32,163 nucleotides of DNA from an uncultured Christensenellaceae bacterium (GTDB lineage: Bacteria; Bacillota; Clostridia; Christensenellales; UBA3700), in NCBI GenBank assembly GCA_910588015.1, contig CAJUOK010000018.1, positions 703 to 32,865 of the forward strand, written 5' to 3'. Below the pieces are notes generated by a model that worked only from the letters and a program-made list of their open reading frames with translations, had not been told where the DNA came from and did no database searches. The position numbers were made by a program, and so were the translations under genes. This document shows positions 7,406 to 14,647 of this stretch, piece by piece. The stretch's first letter is position 1. Each line of letters begins with the position of its first letter.

Positions 7406-7472
7406 TTGCTATCGCTTGGATTTCTTCGACGTATATGGTATCATTGTAATCGAATATGACGAACGATAGCAA
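7406..7472 (+). promoter_or_regulatory. Putative MATE promoter flanked by a 9-bp inverted repeat
   Basis: TTGGAT (7416-7421), 17-base spacer, TATCAT (7439-7444) would start transcription only a few bases before the ATG at 7456, giving a nearly leaderless mRNA. TTGCTATCG (7406-7414) and CGATAGCAA (7464-7472) form an inverted repeat around it. Both could be chance. Confidence 0.3.
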
Positions 7473-8901
7473 ACTTTTAAATGACGCGACTTCCCGATTG
7501 GGAGAAGGTAAGATATTGCCGTTGGTATTTAAGCTTACAATACCTGCTGTAGTTGCGCAGCTTATCACGTTTTTATATAATATCGTCGACAGAATGTTCG
7601 TTGCAAAGATACAAGATTTCGGAATGGACGCTTTGGCGGCTTTGGGAATCGTGTTGCCCATAACGCTGATAATTCAAGCTTTCGCAAACCTTATCGGTTT
7701 GGGAGGTTCGCCGAGAGCAAGTATAAAACTGGGTGAAAACAATAAAGAAGAGGCGGATAAAATTTTTAACACTTCATTCGTTTTGCTTACTTGTATCGGC
7801 ATAATTATAAGTATAATAACTTTTGTTTTGTCAAAACAAATCGTCGTAGCTTTCGGCTGTCCTCCGACCGCGGTAGATTTTGCAGTATCTTATCTCAAAA
7901 TATATTCGGCAGGCACGGTATTCGTATTGCTTGCCCAAGGTCTCAATCCATTTATTACCGCTCAAGGCTACTCCCTCACGGCGATGATTTCCGTACTAAT
8001 CGGAGCCATAGCCAACATTGCGCTCGACCCGCTGTTTATCTTCGCATTCGATATGGGAGTAAACGGCGCAAGTCTGGCGACTGTGATTTCTCAATGCATA
8101 TCATTTGTTTGGATAATTGCGTTTTTCTTTTCTAAAAAAAGTATCTTTAAATTTAAGTTAAAAGATATGAAATTAAAATTTAAACGAATAGCGTCCATAC
8201 TTTCAATCGGCTTTACTCCTTTTATAATGACAATAACTGAATGCGCGATACAAATCGTATTCAATATAAATCTCAACAATTCCACCGGCGGAGACAAGGA
8301 CTACACCGCGGCTTTGACAATAATGCTCAGCGCGCTTCAGCTGATTTCTCTGCCGCTCAACGGGCTTGGATACGGAATGCAGCCTTTCGTAAGTTATAAT
8401 TACGGCAAAGGAGACGCCGCTAGATTGAAAAAGGGAATAAAATACGTCACGCTCATAGCCTTTATATTCGCAGTTGTCGTGTGGTCGCTTTCGCTTGCAG
8501 TTCCTCAATTATACGCATACGTCTTTTCGGCAACAGACAGCGTAAAAGATATTGTAAAAGCGTATACCCCGTTTTTCCTAATGGGTTCGATAATGTTCTT
8601 CGTACAAATGACATTGCAAAATATCAACGTTGCATTGGGACAATCCAAATCGGCTCTTATATTGGCGGTCCTACGAAAGGTCGTGATATTGATTCCGCTA
8701 TGCTTTGCACTCACGCATTTTTTAGGATTCAAAGGCGTTTATTTATCCGAGGGAATTGCCGACTTCATTGCCGGTATAATAACATCGATTGTAATATTCG
8801 TCACTTTTCCCAAGGTATTTAAAAAGCGAGAAATGCTAGTAAACAGACAAAATTCCGACCGCGAAAATTCTAATTCGTCAGACGAAGAGAGAGAAAATTA
8901 A
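7456..8901 (+). CDS. MATE family efflux transporter, MepA-like
   Basis: Predicted cation-coupled multidrug or metabolite exporter in the cytoplasmic membrane. The 481-aa protein has about 12 hydrophobic segments arranged as two six-helix halves. Family wording includes LTIPAVVAQLITFLYNIVDR in helix 1, GLGGSPRASIKLGE, NPFITAQGYS, ANIALDPLFIFAFDMGVNGA and GYGMQPFVSYNYGK, which place it in the MepA-like branch. A charged hydrophilic tail rich in Asn/Ser/Glu ends the protein. No good ribosome binding site precedes the ATG at 7456, so a start a few codons further in, or leaderless initiation, is possible. It ends 3 bases before the convergent YjbR-like gene without a visible terminator. The substrate is not predictable. 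Confidence 0.9.
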   Translation: MTNDSKLLNDATSRLGEGKILPLVFKLTIPAVVAQLITFLYNIVDRMFVAKIQDFGMDALAALGIVLPITLIIQAFANLIGLGGSPRASIKLGENNKEEADKIFNTSFVLLTCIGIIISIITFVLSKQIVVAFGCPPTAVDFAVSYLKIYSAGTVFVLLAQGLNPFITAQGYSLTAMISVLIGAIANIALDPLFIFAFDMGVNGASLATVISQCISFVWIIAFFFSKKSIFKFKLKDMKLKFKRIASILSIGFTPFIMTITECAIQIVFNINLNNSTGGDKDYTAALTIMLSALQLISLPLNGLGYGMQPFVSYNYGKGDAARLKKGIKYVTLIAFIFAVVVWSLSLAVPQLYAYVFSATDSVKDIVKAYTPFFLMGSIMFFVQMTLQNINVALGQSKSALILAVLRKVVILIPLCFALTHFLGFKGVYLSEGIADFIAGIITSIVIFVTFPKVFKKREMLVNRQNSDRENSNSSDEEREN

Positions 8902-8904
8902 ATT

Positions 8905-9582
8905 TTACTTTTTAAACGCCAGTTGATAGCTATCGTCAATAAGACGGCAAATTTGCGAAAAATCGCAACCTCCGTCAAGACAAACGGATATCCAATGCCG
9001 CTTATTCATATGATAACCTTTAAAAATTTTTTCGTTGTCGACAACAGACGGAATATCGTCGCTCTTCATTCTCAAATCGATAACTTCAACTATTTCGTCG
9101 CTATCCGCTCCAAGCTTGCGCTTGGAAACTTTCATAAACACCGCATACCATTTGGCATTGTCTTTTCTGCGAACTATAGAACTGTCGGGAGAACTATCCC
9201 ACAAAAATTCAAGTTCGTCGCCGTAAGCGTTGCGTATATATTCTATGACTTTTTGAGTATTGAGACTCTTGTAAACTTGTTTTTCACAACACTTTAATGA
9301 TATTTGAGTAAGCGTGTCTTCGTACTCTTTTCTGACTTCTCCGACAAAACTGCCAACGGCGTCTTCCGCCAAGTACAGCGTATACAATTCCTGCGTATCG
9401 TTGTCATAGACTTGAGCGTCGATTTCGCAACGCCCGTTGACTTTTACTTTTATCAGCATTTGTCCTTGGCAAATAGGAGTAGAATATACCCAATTATCTC
9501 GGTTTAAAACAAAACCGTAATCTTCAAGTTTGGAGATTAATATTTTTTTGTTGTTAAAAATCTTTTCTATGTATTTATTCAT
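8905..9582 (-). CDS. YjbR/MmcQ-like (DUF419) protein
   Basis: A 225-aa protein whose C-terminal ~120 residues read like the YjbR/MmcQ fold (a CyaY-like alpha/beta domain). Seen: VIEYIRNAYGDELEFLWDSSPDSSIVRRKDNAKWYAVFMKV..., then DLRMKSDDIPSV...IFKGYHMNKRHWISVCLDG and a final helix DSYQLAF. The N-terminal ~100 residues form a second alpha/beta region typical of the longer members. The molecular function is not established; DNA binding has been suggested for some members. The start at 9582 has no clear Shine-Dalgarno in its AT-rich leader. It overlaps nothing and is convergent with the MATE gene. Confidence 0.85.
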   Translation of the reverse strand: MNKYIEKIFNNKKILISKLEDYGFVLNRDNWVYSTPICQGQMLIKVKVNGRCEIDAQVYDNDTQELYTLYLAEDAVGSFVGEVRKEYEDTLTQISLKCCEKQVYKSLNTQKVIEYIRNAYGDELEFLWDSSPDSSIVRRKDNAKWYAVFMKVSKRKLGADSDEIVEVIDLRMKSDDIPSVVDNEKIFKGYHMNKRHWISVCLDGGCDFSQICRLIDDSYQLAFKK

Positions 9583-9604
9583 TTTATAAATATTTATTTC
9601 GATG

Positions 9605-9653
9605 TATAATTATTTGACCGAAAAGTCAAACTTACTAAGAGTCTGACCGATTA
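9605..9653. repeat. Paired short inverted repeats between the Fic and YjbR-like genes
   Basis: TTGAC-GTCAA-type dyad at ~9613-9630 (TTGACCGAAAAGTCAA on the plus strand), followed by TCTGAC...GTCAGA. The motif TGACCGA occurs in both. They could be a weak terminator for the Fic gene or regulator sites for the YjbR-like gene. Confidence 0.3.
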
Positions 9654-9675
9654 ATGCAACAGTCAGATGCAACTA

Positions 9676-10869
9676 TTAATGTTTATCCAATGCTTCTAAA
9701 TCCATAGTATAAAATATTCTTTTACCTATCTGATTAGTTTTTATTATGTCTTGATTTAATTCCAATACATTTTTTATTGCAGTGTATCCAATAGAAGTAA
9801 GCGCCTCCAAATCTACCATTTTAAGTCCTTCAAATCCAAACAACTCGTTTTGCAATAAAATATAAAGCAGAGTCCAATATTTTGGTTTACCGCGATACTT
9901 ATTTTCTAAAATAGCTTCATAATAATCTAGCTTTTCCTCTTTTTCACGAAGCTTTGTATTCATATGAAGCAAGCTTGTCTTTATAAACTCTAAAAAACTG
10001 GTAACAAAAGGCGTTAAATCTCCCCTGTTTAATTTGTCATTTGTGATTTTAAAAAGTTTGTTATACCTGTTTCGATTTTCTTTTATCACAACTGATAATC
10101 CGTAACTAATTAAATAGTTAAGTTCTTTTGAAAGCATATAACTGCTTATAAACCTATTCATACGCCCATTCCCGTCATAAAAAGGATGTATATAACCCAA
10201 TAAGTAATGAAAAATTGCTATATTAATAAGTTTGTTTCCTTTATCTCCATTCAATATATTCAATGCTTTCTCCATAGCTTCATCTATAGCATTTTCAGGC
10301 ATAATACCCCTATGAATCATTTCTTGTTTATTGCTCCACACACTAACGGTGTTTTTTCTAAAATATTTGCCGTCGGGAAAATTCTCGGGACAAGCGGCGA
10401 CAACTTCCTGCAAAACTATTTCATCATACAATTTTCGAATACTTTCACAACTACTTAAATCTATTTCGTCGTTTTGCATTATTCTTTCATACTTTTTCAC
10501 CATATTTTCAAGCCGCAAAGCCTTATCTTTATTTCCCATATTATCGAGAATGTCGCTTATTTCCCGTTTAGTACTGTAAACGCCCTCTATTTCATTAGTT
10601 ATATTAATTTCATCTATTAACTTATTCTTTCTGTATTGCGTCAATGCTATGCCTGGGAGAGTTGCGCAAATTTCATCAAGCTTTCTGTTTGCTTGCATTA
10701 TATCGTATATTAATTGCACAATTTCATCTGTATTTAAATAAAATGCTTGACGCTCGTTGATATAAAAATCTATTTTCTGAGTAAATAAACTATTAAATCG
10801 CGTTAAATACAAATCTTCATATTCTTGACGGTCTTTATAATAGAACGATTCTAAATTCTTATATAACAT
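9676..10869 (-). CDS. Fic-domain protein (AMPylation family) with N-terminal inhibitory motif
   Basis: Fic enzymes typically transfer AMP from ATP to a protein hydroxyl. In the 397-aa protein the complete core motif is HPFYDGNGRMNR (His228 to Arg239), with catalytic His228 and Asp232 present. An inhibitory-helix motif (S/T)xxxE(G/N) is visible as T91-N-E-I-E95-G96, which places it in the class where the inhibitory helix precedes the Fic core within the same chain. The C-terminal ~90 residues (from about residue 305) look like a winged-helix region, as in the common Fic/DUF4172 and Fic-HTH proteins. AAAGGAG precedes the ATG at 10869. No antitoxin-like partner gene is adjacent, consistent with self-inhibition. 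The target protein is unknown. Confidence 0.93.
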   Translation of the reverse strand: MLYKNLESFYYKDRQEYEDLYLTRFNSLFTQKIDFYINERQAFYLNTDEIVQLIYDIMQANRKLDEICATLPGIALTQYRKNKLIDEINITNEIEGVYSTKREISDILDNMGNKDKALRLENMVKKYERIMQNDEIDLSSCESIRKLYDEIVLQEVVAACPENFPDGKYFRKNTVSVWSNKQEMIHRGIMPENAIDEAMEKALNILNGDKGNKLINIAIFHYLLGYIHPFYDGNGRMNRFISSYMLSKELNYLISYGLSVVIKENRNRYNKLFKITNDKLNRGDLTPFVTSFLEFIKTSLLHMNTKLREKEEKLDYYEAILENKYRGKPKYWTLLYILLQNELFGFEGLKMVDLEALTSIGYTAIKNVLELNQDIIKTNQIGKRIFYTMDLEALDKH

Positions 10870-11180
10870 AATTGACTCCTTTATATAAATATTACCATTT
10901 TTTCAAAACAATAACAAGTAAAATTTTAATTATATTTTTGATTTTTGCCATTTTCTAAATTGAAATTTAAAATTTGCAATATAATATCACGAAAACTCAA
11001 GAAAACTACCAATTTTTTTGATTACTTTTAAAATAATATATCTAATTAAATATAATTTATTGCTGCAAAGTCTAACTTTTTGTGAAAAATAGAATAAACA
11101 AAATTAACTTTCTATTTCATTAGCATAATTAAATATTTATAACAATAAAAAAATTGTTTGATATGCGAATGAATCCCTTA
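10870..11180. other. AT-rich intergenic region between Fic gene and tmRNA
   Basis: No ORF of note. On the minus strand near 10895-10925, TTGTTT or TTGTTA with 17-base spacers before TTATAT or TAATAT could serve as the Fic promoter. AACAAT (11141-11146) and ATTGTT (11153-11158) form a weak stem after the tmRNA 3' end that may be its terminator. Nothing else is seen. Confidence 0.4.
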
Positions 11181-11529
11181 TGGTGGAGCTGAGGGGAGTC
11201 GAACCCCTGTCTGAAAAAGCTCATACGACACTTTCTACACGCTTATCGAACATATATTAGTCCCTGACGTTCTCTATTCGCGGAAAAACGCTTTGGCAAG
11301 CCTTTGATTTTGTCAAACGTTAAAGGCGTGTGCGTCCGACCCTGTTCCACTGATTGATGCCGCTTTCCGAGCCGTGGAGTCTCGGGGCGACAGGCTACGG
11401 CCGATTAGGCAGCGAAAGCCAATTCTTTGTTATTATTTGCGTTTAAATTTAATTTTCCGTGTTTTACGAAGACGAGCCTTCGGCGTGCTTATACCGTACC
11501 TACTTCCCCATCGAATCCGGTACAGCCCC
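11181..11529 (-). ncRNA. ssrA: tmRNA (transfer-messenger RNA)
   Basis: Rescues stalled ribosomes by trans-translation with SmpB. The minus strand reads a 5' end GGGGCTGTACCGGATTCGA and a 3' end GTTCGACTCCCC...CAGCTCCACCA, whose ends pair as an alanine-type acceptor stem with encoded CCA. About 349 nt long. The tag reading frame runs from the resume codon GCA at 11440 to TAA at 11407-11405 and encodes ANNNKELAFAA (11 residues). The ending AFAA departs from the more common ALAA/AVAA, but the hydrophobic protease-recognition tail is kept. A consensus promoter lies at 11595-11567. Confidence 0.96.
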
Positions 11530-11566
11530 ATAATTGCCTAGCGAAACAAGCTTACGGGCTAATAGT

Positions 11567-11595
11567 ATTATATGTATTGATTTTTGTTTTGTCAA
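11567..11595 (-). promoter_or_regulatory. Full-consensus sigma-A promoter of tmRNA
   Basis: Minus strand TTGACA (11595-11590), 17-base spacer, TATAAT (11572-11567). Predicted start near 11560 leaves a ~31-base 5' leader to be processed before the mature tmRNA end. Confidence 0.9.
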
Positions 11596-11643
11596 GATAT
11601 AACTGTAAAATATTTTTACCAAATTCAGTATTTATCTTTTAAA

Positions 11644-11841
11644 TCAGTCTTTTGACTTATAGTATAAACCGCAGTGACAGTAACCTTCGAAATTAGGGTC
11701 TGCAATCTGTTCTCTGAATTCTTTGCAGACGCATTTATTTTCTTCAATCAACTGCACGCGGCAAGGACAGTATCCTCCGCGTTCCTTGAGTCCCTGTTTG
11801 ATAGCGTCGACAATTTCTTTGTTATCGTTAAGTTTTACCAT
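11644..11841 (-). CDS. Short ferredoxin-thioredoxin reductase catalytic-domain-like protein
   Basis: A 65-aa protein with six cysteines in three C-x-C pairs: CPC (25-27), CVC (37-39) and CHC (55-57), the last followed by GLYYK. This matches the catalytic chain of ferredoxin-thioredoxin reductase, where four Cys bind a 4Fe-4S cluster and two form the redox disulfide. Spacing here is CPC-X9-CVC-X15-CHC instead of the plant CPC-X16-CPC-X8-CHC, as in the short Clostridia homologues I recall. No variable (alpha) chain or thioredoxin gene is nearby. GGGAG lies 6 bases before the ATG. Redox activity toward a thioredoxin is inferred from the family. Confidence 0.85.
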   Translation of the reverse strand: MVKLNDNKEIVDAIKQGLKERGGYCPCRVQLIEENKCVCKEFREQIADPNFEGYCHCGLYYKSKD

Positions 11842-11870
11842 AAATATCTCCCTTTAATATAGATATATAC

Positions 11871-11900
11871 AGTATACGCCCAAAGTCAATATTATGTCAA
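11871..11900 (-). promoter_or_regulatory. Promoter of the ferredoxin-thioredoxin-reductase-like gene
   Basis: Minus strand TTGACA (11900-11895), 18-base spacer, TATACT (11876-11871), 30 bases before the start codon. Confidence 0.65.
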
Positions 11901-11907
11901 CGAAGCG

Positions 11908-13293
11908 TTATGCAGCGGCGTGTCTTTTTTTCTCGATGATTTTGATATTGCGACAAACGCGGGCTTTTTTATACTTAACGCGTATAAGCGCGTAATAACC
12001 TATAAGATACAGCACGTCTACGCCAAGCCAAGCGCAAGGATTGGACAGACAAAGACCGAGATAGCCCCAAAACTTGACAAGCAAGAATGCCGCCATTATT
12101 CTCATTCCGAGTTCTACAAATCCGCCTATAGTTGTGACTAAACTGTAACCCATACCCTGCAAAGCGTTGCGATAAATATAAATCACAGCCAATCCAATAT
12201 AGAACACACCCTGCCAGAACAGATATTTTTTTGAAAGCTCTAGCATTTGAGCGCTTGGATTTTGAATAAACAATCCCGTCAATAAATCCGAACCGAAGTA
12301 TACGATAATACCGCCCAACAGAGCTAATACAACGCTGACAATCATCGCTTGATTAACACCCTTGTTTATCCTGTCTATCTCGCCCGCTCCGTAGTTTTGA
12401 CCGACATAAGTAGCCACTGCGCTTCCCATTGCAACAAGAGCCTGCGTAACAATGCTGTCTATCTTACTTGCTGCCGTATAAGCGCTGACGTAAAGAGTAC
12501 CGAACGCATTAAGCGCCGCTTGCTGAACCATAATACCCACTGCGATTATTGAATACTGTATTGCCATCGGCAAACCTATAGTAAGGTGTTCCCAACAAAA
12601 CTTAGCGGACATCTTGAAATGACGGCGCGAAAGTCGCAATATCTGATATCTTTTAAACATATAAATCGCGCAAGCAACGCCCGATATCAATTGCGAAATT
12701 ACCGTCGCCCAACCTGCACCCGCAACGCCCATTTTGAATACCATTATAAATAACAAGTCAAGTCCAACGTTGATAACAGACGCCATAATAAGGAAAAGAA
12801 GCGGCACTTTACTGTCTCCCAATGCCCTCAATATGCTAGAAACCAAGTTGTAAAGCATAGTCGCGCCGAGACCTGCGAAGACGACAACTATATAGTCGTA
12901 AGAATAAGTTATAATTTCGTCGGGAGTTTGCATCACCTTGAGTATGGGCATCGTTGTAAAAACGCTGACGACTGTAAGTATCAACGTAAGCGCCGCGCTC
13001 AACACTATCGAAGTCGCAACGCTTGATTTTACTTTTTCTTCGTCGTTGTTGCCGAAAAACTGACTGGTCTTTACAGCAAAGCCCGCCGTAAGCCCTTGCA
13101 CAAAACCTATTATCAAAAAAGCAAGCGAAGTCGTCGCGCCAACGCCTGCAAAAGCGTTTTCACCCAACGTGTTGCCGACAATGATATTGTCAACCATACT
13201 GTAAAGTTGCTGAAATACGTTGCCGATAAATATCGGTAATGCAAAAAATAATATTTGTTTGAGCGGTCTGCCCTTTGTCAAATTCTTGACCAT
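11908..13293 (-). CDS. MATE family efflux transporter
   Basis: Predicted Na+/H+-coupled exporter with about 12 membrane segments (461 aa). Family wording includes ALPIFIGNVFQQLYSMVDNIIVG, a helix-7-like MAIQYSIIAVGIMVQQAALN and QNYGAGEIDRINKG, in the DinF/NorM-like Bacillota branch. It is only distantly similar to the MATE gene at 7456. I moved the start to the ATG at 13293 (residues MVKNLTKGRPLKQ) because CGGAG lies 6 bases upstream. The 20 extra in-frame residues up to 13353 overlap the promoter. The C-terminal tail is basic. It appears monocistronic, with no recognisable substrate clue nearby. Confidence 0.92.
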   Translation of the reverse strand: MVKNLTKGRPLKQILFFALPIFIGNVFQQLYSMVDNIIVGNTLGENAFAGVGATTSLAFLIIGFVQGLTAGFAVKTSQFFGNNDEEKVKSSVATSIVLSAALTLILTVVSVFTTMPILKVMQTPDEIITYSYDYIVVVFAGLGATMLYNLVSSILRALGDSKVPLLFLIMASVINVGLDLLFIMVFKMGVAGAGWATVISQLISGVACAIYMFKRYQILRLSRRHFKMSAKFCWEHLTIGLPMAIQYSIIAVGIMVQQAALNAFGTLYVSAYTAASKIDSIVTQALVAMGSAVATYVGQNYGAGEIDRINKGVNQAMIVSVVLALLGGIIVYFGSDLLTGLFIQNPSAQMLELSKKYLFWQGVFYIGLAVIYIYRNALQGMGYSLVTTIGGFVELGMRIMAAFLLVKFWGYLGLCLSNPCAWLGVDVLYLIGYYALIRVKYKKARVCRNIKIIEKKRHAAA

Positions 13294-13351
13294 AGTATTC
13301 TCCGAATTAAGAACTATAATTTTCCACCCTCTCAACTCGTGACCGTATGTC

Positions 13352-13379
13352 ATTATACTACTTTTATTAAAAAAGTAAA
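13352..13379 (-). promoter_or_regulatory. Promoter of the second MATE gene
   Basis: Minus strand TTTACT (13379-13374), 16-base spacer, TATAAT (13357-13352). Confidence 0.55.
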
Positions 13380-13539
13380 GAGAAATAAAGCATATTTTTT
13401 TAATTGTCTAAACTTGGCAATTTAGTAAATATTTTGTGTGATATTTTATAAATAATTAGCGTCGAATTTGCAGTAAATATTCACTTCAATTGTATTGAGA
13501 TTCTCTCTTCCGTTTATGCTACTATAGAAATGACGAAAT

Positions 13540-13579
13540 AAAATAGAACGCTCCCCTCTCGTTGATTGAGAAGGGAGCG
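13540..13579 (-). terminator. Intrinsic terminator at the end of the glucuronide locus
   Basis: Stem of 12 positions with one mismatch: CGCTCCC-CTCTC (13549-13560) with its complement ending at 13579, 7-base loop. On the minus strand it is followed by TTCTATTTTATTT. It lies about 130 bases after the lipoprotein stop; the DNA between (13580-13711) shows no gene. Confidence 0.8.
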
Positions 13580-13711
13580 AATTAAGATTTTCACGCGCCG
13601 GAATGCTTGATAAACAAACACTGGCTTACTTGATTTACATAAAGAGTTTTTTAAGAAGTAGAGGAAACTTTATTGCCGTATTAAATTACGACGCCTCTCT
13701 TCTCGCTCAAC

Positions 13712-14647
13712 TCAATACTCGAATTCCACTACCATTTCGCGATAGCGTACAACGTCGGCTTTTAAAACAAGCTGAACATTGACTTTGTCTTTTTTGGTAT
13801 AGTAAGATATGACTTCTTCGTTGTATATTTCCAAAGAATTGATTCTCTTCTTACCTTTGCTGTAAAGCACCGTCAAACGGTCGTTTTGGATGCCGTAGAC
13901 GTTATCCCAATTATAGGAAATATCTTCGCCGAAATTAGACCAATAAGCTTTATTGCTGCCGTCGTTGAGTTCTCTTGTTATAATGCGAGCGTCTTTATCA
14001 AAAACTTTTCGCGATTCTATTCTCATAAAATGCGTGTAAATTCTGAAATTATCGCTTGCGCTCAAACCGTTTTGCTTAATAGACTCGCCGTCGGTATTTT
14101 CTTTGATAAAGTCAATAGGGTTGAATTCATCATCCGCCAAGCTGCCGCTTGCAGCTCCGTCTTTGACCTCATACGTCAACTTGTCTAGTACTTTGAACTT
14201 CTTTTCGTAATTCTTGACCTTATCTTTGTTGTTGTAATAAGTCTTTCTGTCCGTGTCTTCAAACGTTGTCGTCTTGACGGTATAATTATCCGCATTGACG
14301 TAATCAATTTCGAAATACATAAAATGAACGTACTCGTCCGCATCCGAAGGCCACCCCGCATTTTCCGTGTCACCGCGCGTAATGCAATTGTTGACAAAGC
14401 TGCCGTCTTCTTCCGTCTTTCTGTAATAAGTGAACGCATACATAAAGTTTGCTTTCCAAGACTTTTTAAACACTTCTTCGGTAAGCGTATTGAGAGTCGT
14501 TACGCTTTTATCAACGTTCTTAACAGCATTTTCGTAATATTCGTTTTCTTTTTCCTCCGCGCTTTTGCAACCTGCAAACAGAGAGCAACATACCGCAACC
14601 AACAAAAGTATAGAGGTTATCAATAAGAATTTCTTTTTAGCGTTCAT
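13712..14647 (-). CDS. Predicted lipoprotein of unknown function
   Basis: A 311-aa protein with a lipoprotein signal: basic MNAKKKF, a hydrophobic core, then LFAGC with the lipidated Cys at 27. The mature part is hydrophilic and rich in Tyr/Asp/Lys. I recognise no domain in it; it may be an all-beta substrate-binding or outer-face accessory protein. Its ATG overlaps the TAA of the symporter gene by one base (TAATG) and AAAGGAGG lies just before it, so the two are translationally coupled. This is unusual because a GPH symporter needs no binding lipoprotein. It is the last gene before the terminator at 13549. A role at the membrane in uptake or sensing of the same substrate is inference from coupling alone. 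Confidence 0.85.
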   Translation of the reverse strand: MNAKKKFLLITSILLLVAVCCSLFAGCKSAEEKENEYYENAVKNVDKSVTTLNTLTEEVFKKSWKANFMYAFTYYRKTEEDGSFVNNCITRGDTENAGWPSDADEYVHFMYFEIDYVNADNYTVKTTTFEDTDRKTYYNNKDKVKNYEKKFKVLDKLTYEVKDGAASGSLADDEFNPIDFIKENTDGESIKQNGLSASDNFRIYTHFMRIESRKVFDKDARIITRELNDGSNKAYWSNFGEDISYNWDNVYGIQNDRLTVLYSKGKKRINSLEIYNEEVISYYTKKDKVNVQLVLKADVVRYREMVVEFEY

